Of a stretch of 64,000 nt of DNA, positions 34,950 through 43,574 are shown in pieces (positions within the stretch are counted from its first letter, which is position 1; each line of letters begins with the position of its first letter). Where the stretch lies: positions 1 to 64,000 of the forward strand of contig CABUEI010000004.1 in assembly GCA_902490585.1 (NCBI GenBank). Direction: 5' to 3'. The notes below the pieces were generated by a model. It saw nothing but the letters and a program-made list of their open reading frames with translations, did not search any database and was not told the DNA's origin. The stretch comes from an uncultured Oscillospiraceae bacterium (GTDB taxonomy: Bacteria > Bacillota > Clostridia > Oscillospirales > Ruminococcaceae). A program made the position numbers and the translations under genes.

Positions 34950-37127
34950 ATGACATATACAATAGATATGCTTATTGACAAGATAAAGGAAGTAGGAAAG
35001 AGTTACGACCTCGATAAAATACAGGCGGCATATAAGCTTGCGGAAAAGGCACACGAGGGCGTATTTCGCTCATCAGGCGAACCTTACATTTCGCATCCTG
35101 TAGCAGTAGCATATATACTTGTTGAGCAGTTCTGCATGGATACCGATACGATCTGTGCCGCACTTCTGCACGATGTAGTTGAAGATACAGATGTCGGACT
35201 TGATATAATTCAGAAAAAATTCGGCGAAGATGTTGCTCATCTTGTTGACGGTGTTACAAAGATAGGTCAGGTACCGCTGAACACCCGTGAGGAACAGCAG
35301 GCAGAGAATATCCGTAAAATTCTTATTGCTATGTCAAAGGATATCCGTGTTATTATCATAAAGCTTGCCGACAGACTTCATAATATGAGAACTCTTGCAA
35401 GCAGACCTCCCGAAAAACAGCGCAAGACCTCTCTTGAAACGATGAACTTCTACGCTCCTATCGCTCACAGACTCGGTATCAGCGATGTAAAAGAAGAAAT
35501 GGAAGACCTTGCTTTGCGCTACCTTGACCCATACGGTTTCAAGGAAATAGAGTCACTCCTTGACGTTCACAAGGACGAGCGTGATACATTCATTGATAAG
35601 ATAAAGGGAATGATAAGAGAACGTATATCCGATATCCAGCCCCCACCGATAATTGAAGGCAGGGTAAAGAGCATATACAGCATTTATAAGAAGGTCTATG
35701 TCAAAGGAAAGGACTTTTCCGAGATATACGATATCTATGCCGTAAGAATAATTCTCCAGACAGTTGTAGAGTGCTATAACGTACTGGGTATAATCCACGA
35801 TATGTTCCGTCCTATTCCTTATCGTTTCAAGGATTATATCGCAATGCCCAAGCCTAACCGTTACCAGTCGCTCCACACGACAGTTATCGGCAGAGAAGGT
35901 ATACCATTTGAAGTACAGATAAGAACACAGGAAATGCACAATACCGCACAGTACGGTATTGCGGCACACTGGAAGTATAAAGCAGGAATATCCGGCAATG
36001 TTGCAGGCGAGAAGCGCTTTGACTGGATAAGACAGCTTCTGGAGCAACAGCAGGAAGCAGATGATGTTGAGCAGATATCGGAAGCGATCAAGGTTGACCT
36101 TGCCCCCGATGATGTATATATTTTCACTCCCAAGGGTGATGTTATAACTCTCCCTGCCGGTGCAAACGTTATCGACTTTGCCTACGCTATTCATACACAG
36201 GTCGGTAACAAAATGACAGGTGCAAAAGTCGGCGGCAGAATGGTTCCATTTGACCATACTCTCCACACAGGCGATATTGTTGAGATACTGACAAGCGGAA
36301 GTGACAATTACGGTCCTAACCGTAACTGGAGCGAGATTGCAAAGACAAACGAAGCCAAAGCCAAGATAAGAGCATGGTTTAAGCGTGAACGCAGAGAAGA
36401 GAACATCGAGTGCGGTAAAGCGGCATTTGAAAAGGAAATCCGCAGAAACAATATTGCGGTAGACGATGAAATTCTCTTACAGGCGGCACACCGTCAGCGT
36501 TTATCCTCTGTTGACGATTTATATGCGGCTATAGGCTACGGTGGTGTACAGCTCACTAAGATAATTACACGCTTAAAAGAAGAGCAGGTAAAGCAACAGC
36601 GCCAGAATGCCGCTCAGGCTCAGCCGATCGACATTGAAAAAACTATAGCCGACAACAATAAGAGAGCACAAAAGAACGGCGTTGTCCTTGACGGAATTGA
36701 CGATTGTGCCGTAAAATATGCACAGTGCTGTAATCCGTTGCCGGGTGACGATATCATGGGCTTTATCACCCGTGGGTACGGCGTTTCCATTCATAAGGCA
36801 GACTGCCAGAATGTAAAACTCGGTATGCAGGGCGAAAACAAAGACAGATGGGTAAAGGCACACTGGGCGGTAAATTCAAGCAGTTCGTTCAGAGCTACCA
36901 TTGATATCATTGCAGATGACAGAACGGCACTTATTGCCGATATCACAACGGCAATTGCAAGCAATCATCTGCCTATCCATGAGATTAACGCACATTCACT
37001 CAAAAACGGAAACGCAAATATTATTTTAACAATCGAAGTCAGCGGTATCGACCAGCTCAAGAGCATAATACTGCGTCTTCAGAAGATACCCGGAGTAATC
37101 TCTGCCGAAAGGACGGGAAAACAGTAA
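34950..37127 (+). CDS. rel: Bifunctional (p)ppGpp synthetase/hydrolase Rel
   Basis: 725 residues. HD hydrolase domain (SHPVAVAYILVE, ALLHDVVEDTDV), synthetase domain (YDIYAVRIIL, KPNRYQSLHTTVIG), TGS domain (VYIFTPKGDVITLPAG), a helical/zinc-finger region with CCNPLPGDDIMGFI, and a C-terminal ACT domain (about 650-725). It makes and breaks the alarmone under starvation. The recJ-rel order is common in Firmicutes, although the apt gene often found between them is absent. Confidence 0.97.
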   Translation: MTYTIDMLIDKIKEVGKSYDLDKIQAAYKLAEKAHEGVFRSSGEPYISHPVAVAYILVEQFCMDTDTICAALLHDVVEDTDVGLDIIQKKFGEDVAHLVDGVTKIGQVPLNTREEQQAENIRKILIAMSKDIRVIIIKLADRLHNMRTLASRPPEKQRKTSLETMNFYAPIAHRLGISDVKEEMEDLALRYLDPYGFKEIESLLDVHKDERDTFIDKIKGMIRERISDIQPPPIIEGRVKSIYSIYKKVYVKGKDFSEIYDIYAVRIILQTVVECYNVLGIIHDMFRPIPYRFKDYIAMPKPNRYQSLHTTVIGREGIPFEVQIRTQEMHNTAQYGIAAHWKYKAGISGNVAGEKRFDWIRQLLEQQQEADDVEQISEAIKVDLAPDDVYIFTPKGDVITLPAGANVIDFAYAIHTQVGNKMTGAKVGGRMVPFDHTLHTGDIVEILTSGSDNYGPNRNWSEIAKTNEAKAKIRAWFKRERREENIECGKAAFEKEIRRNNIAVDDEILLQAAHRQRLSSVDDLYAAIGYGGVQLTKIITRLKEEQVKQQRQNAAQAQPIDIEKTIADNNKRAQKNGVVLDGIDDCAVKYAQCCNPLPGDDIMGFITRGYGVSIHKADCQNVKLGMQGENKDRWVKAHWAVNSSSSFRATIDIIADDRTALIADITTAIASNHLPIHEINAHSLKNGNANIILTIEVSGIDQLKSIILRLQKIPGVISAERTGKQ

Positions 37128-37765
37128 TGGAAATAAAAACACTCGCCTTGGGCGAGCTCGGTACAAATTGCTATATAGTGATCAGTGCCGCAGGAAACGC
37201 CGCAGTAATAGACCCTGCGGACGATGCACAGCGTATTCTTGATACACTTAAAGCAGAAAATGCCGAACTTAAAATGATACTTCTCACTCACGGACATTTT
37301 GACCATACGGGTGCCGCCGCTGACCTTAAAGAACAGACAGGTGCAAAGGTGTATATTCACGCTAAGGATGAATGTATGCTCGATAATACAATCAAGAATG
37401 TCGCATATCTTTGCCCCGACTATTCCTACAAACCGTTCTCAGCTGATGTTCTTCTTTCCGATGGTGATATCATACGTCTTGATGAGATAGAATTCAGCGT
37501 TATGAATACACCCGGACATACCGCAGGCAGTGTTGTTTATTTTGCCGATAATTATATGTTCGCAGGTGATACGATTTTTGAGGGCTCGGCAGGAAGAACC
37601 GATTTCTATTCGGGTGATTACATTGCACAGCGAAACAGCCTTGCAAGACTTGCCGCACTGCGTGAGGATTATATAATTTATCCCGGTCATGGCGGTTCAA
37701 CCACGTTGAAACAGGAAAAGAAGTTCAATCCTTACCTCAGCCAAAGTCCTGTGGATTTCTTCTGA
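37127..37765 (+). CDS. MBL-fold metallo-hydrolase (YcbL/glyoxalase II-like)
   Basis: 212 residues. Metal motif THGHFDHTGA (His55, His57, Asp59, His60) and later TPGHTAGSVVYF, FAGDTIFEGSAGRTDF and YPGHGGSTT. This group is often annotated hydroxyacylglutathione hydrolase-like, but Clostridia commonly lack glutathione, so the physiological thioester is uncertain. The ATG overlaps the rel stop by one base. hemZ follows after one base. Confidence 0.92.
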   Translation: MEIKTLALGELGTNCYIVISAAGNAAVIDPADDAQRILDTLKAENAELKMILLTHGHFDHTGAAADLKEQTGAKVYIHAKDECMLDNTIKNVAYLCPDYSYKPFSADVLLSDGDIIRLDEIEFSVMNTPGHTAGSVVYFADNYMFAGDTIFEGSAGRTDFYSGDYIAQRNSLARLAALREDYIIYPGHGGSTTLKQEKKFNPYLSQSPVDFF

Positions 37766-37766
37766 T

Positions 37767-39209
37767 ATGATAAAATCACTTTATTTTGATAATACGGCAT
37801 ATAAGTTTGTCTATGAGCTTGAGCGGCTGATAAGGAATTTTTCCTTGCCGCACAAGCTTGAATTTTATACAGACAAAATTCCAAGCGATACAGAATATGC
37901 GTATTTCTGCGCAGATAACGGCAACTTGTCTGTAACTGTATCGGATATCGGCGCAACATATACCGAAAGCTCACACATTGCCGAACCGTCAGCTTACGAA
38001 AATGAGCTATGCAGACTGCTGTGCAGATGTATGGAAAAACACGGTCATGCTCCGCTCCCGTGGGGAATACTCACAGGAGTACGCCCGGTGAAATATATCC
38101 GCAGTATCTATGAAACCCATGATAATGCCGAGGACTATATCAAAAATACCTTACTTGTCAGCGAAAGAAAACTTCGTCTTGCAAATGACGTGATCCGTCT
38201 GCAAAAGCCGGTACTTGATACACCGGACTTAAAGAAGATAAGCCTTTATATTTCAATCCCGTTCTGTCCGTCACGTTGCAGTTATTGTTCGTTTATATCT
38301 GCATCGGGTGAAGGTGCATTGAAACTGATTGATGATTATTTTGAACTGCTTCTTAAAGAGCTTGATATCTATGCTGAGATTGTAAAAAGATTTTCGCTTA
38401 AAGTTGATACTGTTTATATAGGCGGCGGAACGCCCACCACACTGTCGGCATCTCAGCTTGACCGCCTTATTGATAAACTCGGTGAATTTAATATAGCTGA
38501 TATCCGTGAATTTACCGCAGAAGCAGGCAGACCCGACACTATAACCGAAGATAAACTCAGAGCACTTAAAAACGGCGGTGTCCGCAGAATTTCGATCAAT
38601 CCGCAGTCTATGAATGATAATGTACTGGAAGCGGTAGGCAGACGGCATACTGTAAAGCAGGTTTGCGATGCGTTTGAAGTAGCACGAAAAGTTGGCTTTG
38701 ACTGTATCAATTCCGATATAATTGCAGGACTGCCGTTAGAAACAGAGCAGAGCTTTGAGCTGTCACTGAAACGGCTTTGCGAGTTATCCCCCGAAAATAT
38801 CACTGTCCATACACTAAGTCTTAAACGTTCATCGGCTTTATTCCGTCAGTTCGGCGATGATATAGGCAAAGGTGCAAAGTGTATGACCGATACGGCTTAC
38901 GATTTACTGAGTGCAAACGGCTATCTGCCGTACTATCTTTACCGTCAGAAAAATATAGCCGATAATCTTGAGAATATCGGTTACTGCAAAGAGGGTTTTG
39001 AAAGTATCTACAATATCTGCATAATGGAAGATGTACAGACAATTCTTGCGGCAGGTTGCGGAGCGTCTACAAAGCTTTATGACGGAAAAAATGTTTCAAG
39101 GGTGATAAATTATAAATACCCTTATGAGTATATTTCACGTTTTGAACTGATGAACGAACGTAAACGTGAAATAGAAGATTTCTTTGAAAACAAATTAACG
39201 CTTGCATAA
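37767..39209 (+). CDS. hemZ: Radical SAM oxygen-independent coproporphyrinogen III oxidase-like, HemZ family
   Basis: 480 residues. After an N-terminal extension (about 1-150) with LPWGILTGVRPVKYI, the radical SAM motif CPSRCSYC (Cys167, Cys171, Cys174) and TVYIGGGTPTTLSA appear. HemZ-type proteins in Clostridia are placed in heme or related porphyrin pathways, though without other heme genes in view a different radical SAM role is possible. The recJ-rel-MBL-hemZ order supports the name. Confidence 0.92.
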   Translation: MIKSLYFDNTAYKFVYELERLIRNFSLPHKLEFYTDKIPSDTEYAYFCADNGNLSVTVSDIGATYTESSHIAEPSAYENELCRLLCRCMEKHGHAPLPWGILTGVRPVKYIRSIYETHDNAEDYIKNTLLVSERKLRLANDVIRLQKPVLDTPDLKKISLYISIPFCPSRCSYCSFISASGEGALKLIDDYFELLLKELDIYAEIVKRFSLKVDTVYIGGGTPTTLSASQLDRLIDKLGEFNIADIREFTAEAGRPDTITEDKLRALKNGGVRRISINPQSMNDNVLEAVGRRHTVKQVCDAFEVARKVGFDCINSDIIAGLPLETEQSFELSLKRLCELSPENITVHTLSLKRSSALFRQFGDDIGKGAKCMTDTAYDLLSANGYLPYYLYRQKNIADNLENIGYCKEGFESIYNICIMEDVQTILAAGCGASTKLYDGKNVSRVINYKYPYEYISRFELMNERKREIEDFFENKLTLA

Positions 39210-39230
39210 TTTTTCTTATTGTGCTACAAT
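39202..39230 (+). promoter_or_regulatory. Promoter of the zinc-ribbon gene
   Basis: TTGCAT, 17 bp, TACAAT with an extended -10 TGC. The -35 box overlaps the last codons and stop of hemZ. Confidence 0.78.
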
Positions 39231-39261
39231 ATAAAAAAGCTTTCTGAAAGGAAATACGGCT

Positions 39262-39687
39262 ATGGATTTTAAAGACGAATTTGATTTTATATCAGAAAAA
39301 GCAAAACAGCTTACTGATACAGGCATACGCAAAGCTGACGAGGTAATCAGTGTTTCTAAGATGAAACTTAGATGTATTCAGCTTGATGCTCTGATAAAAG
39401 CTAAATATACCGAACTCGGCAGAACTATGTACGGTATGGTTAAAAACGACAGTTCCGATGCCGACAGAATTGCACAGGCAGTAATGGAAATAGACCACCT
39501 CTATAAGAAAATGGCACAGTACAATGCCAGAATAGAGATGATGAAAAAGATAGTTACTTGTCCCGTATGCGGAACAAAGAACAAGTTCAGCAACACTTAT
39601 TGTACCGCTTGTATGCACAAGCTTGTGTCAACCGATGAAGAACCTGAGGATTACGCATTTAATCCCGAGGACGCTGAGAACGAATAA
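39262..39687 (+). CDS. Zinc-ribbon protein with helical N-terminus
   Basis: 141 residues, not assigned to a known family. The N-terminal 100 residues look helical, perhaps a coiled coil, with regular charged/hydrophobic spacing. It ends with a zinc ribbon CPVCGTKNKF and CTACMH, and an acidic tail. Own promoter and terminator make it a single-gene unit. ATG at 39262 follows GAAAGGAAA. Function unknown; similar small ribbon proteins are widespread in Clostridia. Confidence 0.8.
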   Translation: MDFKDEFDFISEKAKQLTDTGIRKADEVISVSKMKLRCIQLDALIKAKYTELGRTMYGMVKNDSSDADRIAQAVMEIDHLYKKMAQYNARIEMMKKIVTCPVCGTKNKFSNTYCTACMHKLVSTDEEPEDYAFNPEDAENE

Positions 39688-39699
39688 TATTGATTTGTA

Positions 39700-39732
39700 A
39701 AGAGGCACGATAATAAAAATCGTGTCTTTTTT
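39700..39732 (+). terminator. Terminator after the zinc-ribbon gene
   Basis: AAGAGGCACGAT pairs with ATCGTGTCTTTT around AATAAAA, followed by a T run. Confidence 0.85.
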
Positions 39733-39773
39733 CTGTTATTTTTGCATAAAAAACGTTAATTTTGCCAAAACTA

Positions 39774-39802
39774 TTTACATAAGCTGAAAGTGGGTTTATA
39801 AT
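39774..39802 (+). promoter_or_regulatory. Promoter of a gene-less transcription unit
   Basis: TTTACA, 17 bp, TATAAT. No coding region follows on this strand before the terminator at 39880-39915. Confidence 0.78.
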
Positions 39803-39808
39803 ATCATC

Positions 39809-39915
39809 TGTAAAATTGTCCGAAAAGGACAAAACAGAGTATTATTACGCAATCCTCTTAATCCATTTCCCATATAGATATGCCCCTGTGTATTTTGGTA
39901 CAGGGGCATTTCTTT
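39809..39915 (+). ncRNA. Candidate small RNA (about 105 nt)
   Basis: The predicted start lies seven bases after a TTTACA-17-TATAAT promoter. The transcript would open with a hairpin: CTGT (39808-39811) pairs ACAG (39834-39837), and TTGTCC pairs GGACAA around a GAAAA loop. A 42-base, mostly unpaired middle follows with the pyrimidine-rich AATCCTCTTAATCC, which could pair with ribosome-binding sites. It ends in ATGCCCCTGT/ACAGGGGCAT, a perfect ten-base stem, then TTTCTTT. No ribosome site or good ORF is seen, and it matches no RNA family I know. The last hairpin abuts the end of the leftward hydrolase gene, so it could alternatively be that gene's terminator, though the T-rich side favours the plus strand. 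Confidence 0.6.
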
Positions 39916-39918
39916 GTG

Positions 39919-40893
39919 TTAATTCTGATAATTTATCTGTTCTTCACTAAGCATAGGATAAGTAATAAGATCATTTCCGTCGAGATTTTCTTTTCTCATA
40001 TCAACAGCGGAAATACGGTGATTATCATAAGTTGTGTAATAATAAATCCCCTTATCCGCATTACAGCATGAGGTATAAATAGTGATCTCGTATTCCTTGT
40101 CTTTTACCTCACAACAGCCTCTCTGCTGGTCAACCGAGCCGAGTATATGGAAAAACTGGCTTACGCTTTCGGTTTCGCCTTTTCCGGAAACAGAGTTCGC
40201 CTTGACAAAAGCTACACGTACAAATCTTGACTGTGAAGATAAGTCGCCCGGGAGCCCGATAGCACCCATACCTCTGCTGTAGGTTTTTAGTTCCAGCTTA
40301 TCTGAAAAATTGTTCTGTGGTTGTTTCGGCGATAAGTGCATATAGTCATTCAATCTGAACATCTGCTCGTCAAATGGCGGATTGTTGGTAAGCACTCCGA
40401 GCGGATTATCATATATCTTTATTCCGTCCGAAACAGATTCGACAGTGATTGCACTGTTCTTGTCGGCAATTATCCAGTGGAGCTGACCTACAGGCATACG
40501 CTCATTGAACGGTGTATCGGTTATATTTATCCTTGCAAGCATATCCTTTGCTTCATTTACATCGGAACATTTTGCAAGGATATAGGGGATAAATTCATAC
40601 TGCGCTACATTGTCCTTATCGGGAATATCTTTAAAATAATGCGCGTTTCCTACAAAGTTAAGCCCTGCCATGCAAAGTCCTTTTTCGTTCATTGCGTCAT
40701 AGAAAAGCGGATATCCTCCTGCAATATGAGCCGTGCCTATTACGGCATAATGTTTTTCGCATACTCCCATATTCAGAAATTCAAGTCTGAAATTTCTCGG
40801 CATGATTACTATTTCTTCGCCGTAAGAGCTTTCATAGTCAAGCGTTCTGCCAAAGTAAAAATCTTCTGTTTTATATGTTGCGGCTGTGCACAT
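39919..40893 (-). CDS. Choloylglycine hydrolase family protein (bile salt hydrolase/penicillin V acylase type)
   Basis: 324 residues. Ntn-type linear amide hydrolase with Cys2 as nucleophile after Met removal (start MCTAATY). Other active-site residues of the family are in place: Arg16 and Asp19 (FGRTLDYE), Asn79 (MAGLNF), Asn170/171 (GVLTNNP) and Arg223 (SSQSRFVR). In gut bacteria such enzymes remove glycine or taurine from bile acids; other members act on penicillin V or N-acyl homoserine lactones, and the sequence alone does not separate these. No signal peptide, so cytoplasmic. ATG at 40893 follows GGAGGTAATA. Confidence 0.92.
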   Translation of the reverse strand: MCTAATYKTEDFYFGRTLDYESSYGEEIVIMPRNFRLEFLNMGVCEKHYAVIGTAHIAGGYPLFYDAMNEKGLCMAGLNFVGNAHYFKDIPDKDNVAQYEFIPYILAKCSDVNEAKDMLARINITDTPFNERMPVGQLHWIIADKNSAITVESVSDGIKIYDNPLGVLTNNPPFDEQMFRLNDYMHLSPKQPQNNFSDKLELKTYSRGMGAIGLPGDLSSQSRFVRVAFVKANSVSGKGETESVSQFFHILGSVDQQRGCCEVKDKEYEITIYTSCCNADKGIYYYTTYDNHRISAVDMRKENLDGNDLITYPMLSEEQINYQN

Positions 40894-40928
40894 ATTATTA
40901 CCTCCGTGTTTTTTAAGTTTCTGTTATT

Positions 40929-40957
40929 ATTCTACTACATTTTCCCCCGTAAGTAAA
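40929..40957 (-). promoter_or_regulatory. Promoter of the choloylglycine hydrolase gene
   Basis: Minus strand TTTACT, 17 bp, TAGAAT, about 40 bases before the gene. Confidence 0.75.
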
Positions 40958-40970
40958 GAAATATTACGAT

Positions 40971-40998
40971 AAAAAGGGCAGTGCCGAAACACTGCCCT
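40971..40998 (-). terminator. Terminator of proS
   Basis: Minus strand AGGGCAGTG/CACTGCCCT stem with a six-base loop then five T. Confidence 0.9.
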
Positions 40999-41019
40999 CA
41001 GACTATTCACTTAAAAATC

Positions 41020-42744
41020 TCAATCGTTGAACTTAGCCATAAGCTCCTTGATAAGCTCCTGAACCTTGTCTGCCGTTTCCTCAACGGGAACCTTGTAAGA
41101 GAAGCTCTTATCCCTTGCAGAGATCTCACAGCAGTTATCCTTCAGGTTTCTGGGGCTTACGATAACTCTCAGCGGTACGCCGAGAAGGTCTGCGTCAGAG
41201 AACATAACGCCTGCGCTTACCTGTCTGTCGTCATAGATAACCTCGGCACCTGCGTTCTGTAAAGCGTCATACAGCTTATCTGCACAAGCCTTTACTTCTG
41301 CGTCATCTGAACGTACAGCGCAGATATGAACCTGCCACGGTGCGATAGGCATAGGCCAGATAGGACCGTAATCATCGTGGTGAGCCTCGCATACAGAAGC
41401 CGCAAGTCTGCCGACACCGATACCGTAACAACCCATGATAGGTGTCTTTTCCTCGCCGTTGCTGTCAAGGTAAGTCATACCCATAGTCTTTGTGTACTTT
41501 GTGCCAAGCTGGAATATGTTGCCGACCTCAATACCTCTTGAAATAGAAATTGAGTGCTTGTGGCAGTTGGGGCAGATACCGCCGTCAAGGATCTTTGCAA
41601 AGTCGTGATATTCAACATTGCCGCAGTCACGGTCGATGTCAAGACCTGTGTAGTGATATTCTTCCTTATTTGCGCCGCAGGAAAGGTTGTTTGTATTCTG
41701 AAGAGAAGTATCAAACAGAACGGTCATATTTTCGGGAAGACCTACAGGTCCGATATATCCTGCGTTAAGACCGCATTCTTCTGTGATTACAGCGGGGTGT
41801 ATCTCACAGCCGAGGAAGTTACGGAGCTTCGTTTCGTTTACATCAATGTCGCCTCTTGTGAATACGACAATATAGCTGTCATCGGCATTTCTCTGGTATA
41901 CAACTGCCTTACAGCTCTTTTCCTTAGGCGTGTGTAAAAAGTCACATATTTCTTCAATTGTATGGATATTAGGAGTATGAACAAGTTCCATAGGTGCGGA
42001 AACTTCATCTCTGGTGTTCTCGATAATGCTGTCTGCGGCTTCCATATTCGCATTGAAACCACATTCGTGACAGCTTGCTATTGTATCCTCGCCTACGGGT
42101 GTAAGGAGCATGAATTCGTGCGAAATACTACCGCCCATCATACCGGAATCGGACTTGACCGAGATTACCTCGGGAACACCTGCACGTCTGAATATGTTTT
42201 CATAAGCCTTGTGACACTTATCGTAATACTGCTCAAGATCTTCCTGCGATGTGTGGAAGGAGTAAGCGTCCTTCATTGTGAACTCGCGTACTCTGATAAG
42301 GCCGCCTCTCGGACGAGCTTCATCACGGAACTTTGTCTGTATCTGATAAATCATGAAGGGGTACTTCGTGTAGCTCTTGCCGTATTCACGCACAAGATGC
42401 ACAGCGGCTTCCTCGTGTGTCATACCGAGTACCATAGGCATTCTGTTGCGGTCTGTGAAACGTAACAGTTCACTGCCGATGCTTTCGTATCTGCCTGATT
42501 CCTGCCAGAGTGAAGCGGGCATAACAACAGGGAACTGTACTTCCTGTCCGTCTATCTTGTCCATTTCTTCTCTGATGATCTGTTCAATCTTCTTTGTGAT
42601 TCTCTTTGTGGGCGTGTATGACGAGAAGATACCGTTAGCCATATACTTGATATAGCCGCCTCTCACCATAATTGCGTGGCTGTCAATCTGACAGTCCGAA
42701 GGTCTTTCTTTAAAACGGTCGCCGACCAGCTTGTCGAGTTTCAT
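41020..42744 (-). CDS. proS: Prolyl-tRNA synthetase (bacterial type)
   Basis: 574 residues, the long bacterial form with editing domain. Class II motif 2 region TKFRDEARPRGGLIRVREFTM and the motif 3 area MGCYGIGVGRLAASV are visible; an INS-type editing domain lies between (about 225-390), and a C-terminal anticodon-binding domain. It charges tRNA-Pro. ATG at 42744 follows AGGAGG; upstream in-frame codons lie within the T-box leader. Controlled by the T-box just ahead. Confidence 0.97.
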   Translation of the reverse strand: MKLDKLVGDRFKERPSDCQIDSHAIMVRGGYIKYMANGIFSSYTPTKRITKKIEQIIREEMDKIDGQEVQFPVVMPASLWQESGRYESIGSELLRFTDRNRMPMVLGMTHEEAAVHLVREYGKSYTKYPFMIYQIQTKFRDEARPRGGLIRVREFTMKDAYSFHTSQEDLEQYYDKCHKAYENIFRRAGVPEVISVKSDSGMMGGSISHEFMLLTPVGEDTIASCHECGFNANMEAADSIIENTRDEVSAPMELVHTPNIHTIEEICDFLHTPKEKSCKAVVYQRNADDSYIVVFTRGDIDVNETKLRNFLGCEIHPAVITEECGLNAGYIGPVGLPENMTVLFDTSLQNTNNLSCGANKEEYHYTGLDIDRDCGNVEYHDFAKILDGGICPNCHKHSISISRGIEVGNIFQLGTKYTKTMGMTYLDSNGEEKTPIMGCYGIGVGRLAASVCEAHHDDYGPIWPMPIAPWQVHICAVRSDDAEVKACADKLYDALQNAGAEVIYDDRQVSAGVMFSDADLLGVPLRVIVSPRNLKDNCCEISARDKSFSYKVPVEETADKVQELIKELMAKFND

Positions 42745-42770
42745 TGCATATCCTCCTGAATTCCGGGCAT

Positions 42771-42995
42771 AAAAAAAGCCCGAAGCATTAAATTTGCTTA
42801 GGGCGAAACTTTGTTCCGTGGTACCACCTAAATTCGGTATAACCGCACTTGTATCTCTGTAACGGGAGAAACCGGTAACACTCATCGTGTACAGCTCAAA
42901 GACGGGTTCGATAAAACCTTGTCGGGAGCTTGCACCAACCGCTCTTTCTCTGTGACGCAGATTTATCTACTGTTTCTTGTCATAGCTTTTCTGTA
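42771..42995 (-). promoter_or_regulatory. T-box leader of proS (proline)
   Basis: Read on the minus strand: a stem I with the distal GGTTGGTGCAAGC loop, a specifier loop with GAACCC (plus-strand bases 42904-42909; CCC is a proline codon), the T-box core AGGTGGTACCACGG (42816-42829) and then a terminator GCCCTAAGC...GCTTCGGGC with a run of T (about 42771-42803). TGGT in the bulge fits the ACCA end of a tRNA whose discriminator is A, as for tRNA-Pro. Uncharged tRNA-Pro would favour readthrough. Confidence 0.93.
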
Positions 42996-43002
42996 TGGTA
43001 TT

Positions 43003-43031
43003 ATTTTAGCACAGAGGAGAGGGATTGTCAA
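43003..43031 (-). promoter_or_regulatory. Promoter of the proS T-box transcript
   Basis: Minus strand TTGACA, 17 bp, TAAAAT with an extended -10 TGC. Confidence 0.87.
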
Positions 43032-43041
43032 GGGGGAAAAG

Positions 43042-43073
43042 GGAACACCGCAGAGCATTTCCTCTGCGGTGTT
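43042..43073 (-). terminator. Terminator after the flavodoxin gene
   Basis: Perfect 12-bp inverted repeat AACACCGCAGAG/CTCTGCGGTGTT with a six-base loop, lying between the flavodoxin stop and the proS promoter. The minus-strand tail is CCCTTTTCC, so the T run is imperfect. Confidence 0.75.
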
Positions 43074-43113
43074 TTACGGAGTATGTTTGTATTATGTTTG
43101 TCGTTAGCAAATT

Positions 43114-43536
43114 TTAGGAAGCAAGTGCCTTACCGAGTTCAACGCACTGTTCTGTAGCTGTATCATCGGGAGCTTCGTTGCAGATAACGCCTTCGCCTGC
43201 CATTACAGCACCGTCAGCGATGCACTGTTCTTCCCAGTTTCTCATCCATTCGCCGTCGCCCCAGCCGTAAGAACCGAAAAGTCCTACCTTCTTGCCGGAA
43301 AGCTTTGCTTCACAAGCGTTGAACATAGGCTCAAACTCGCTGTCCTCAAGCTGTTCACTGCCCACAGAAGGACAACCGAAAGCGATAGAATCGAACTGGT
43401 CAACCATGTCTGCTGAGATGTCAGCTGCTGTGAATACGCTTACTTCTGCGCCTGCGCTCTTTGCGCCTTCTGCAACAGAGCCTGCCATAGCCTCTGTGTT
43501 ACCTGTTCCGATCCAATATACTACTGCTGTTTTCAT
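43114..43536 (-). CDS. Flavodoxin
   Basis: 140 residues. FMN phosphate loop IGTGNTEAMA near residue 9, then FGCPSVGSEQLE and FGSYGWGDGEWM lining the isoalloxazine. It replaces ferredoxin as electron carrier when iron is scarce. It is the last gene of a leftward three-gene unit with DUF3793 and DUF2325 proteins. ATG at 43536 follows AAAGGAT. Confidence 0.95.
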   Translation of the reverse strand: MKTAVVYWIGTGNTEAMAGSVAEGAKSAGAEVSVFTAADISADMVDQFDSIAFGCPSVGSEQLEDSEFEPMFNACEAKLSGKKVGLFGSYGWGDGEWMRNWEEQCIADGAVMAGEGVICNEAPDDTATEQCVELGKALAS

Positions 43537-43574
43537 AATAAATAATCCTTTCGTTCTGTTGAATTTTCTTTATA

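Noticed and set aside
35553..36266. 237-codon open frame on the minus strand inside rel
   Set aside because: Shadow of a well-supported gene; the product is Cys/Tyr-rich with no family motif and no ribosome site.
40336..40956. 206-codon plus-strand frame opposite the choloylglycine hydrolase
   Set aside because: Antisense to a gene with a full catalytic set; no ribosome site or family match.
41020..42885. Longer proS frame beginning at 42885
   Set aside because: The extra 47 codons are T-box leader; AGGAGG and the family N-terminus support 42744.
42901..42920. GGTTCGA-like string suggesting a tRNA T-loop
   Set aside because: It is part of the proS T-box leader on the other strand; no tRNA cloverleaf fits.
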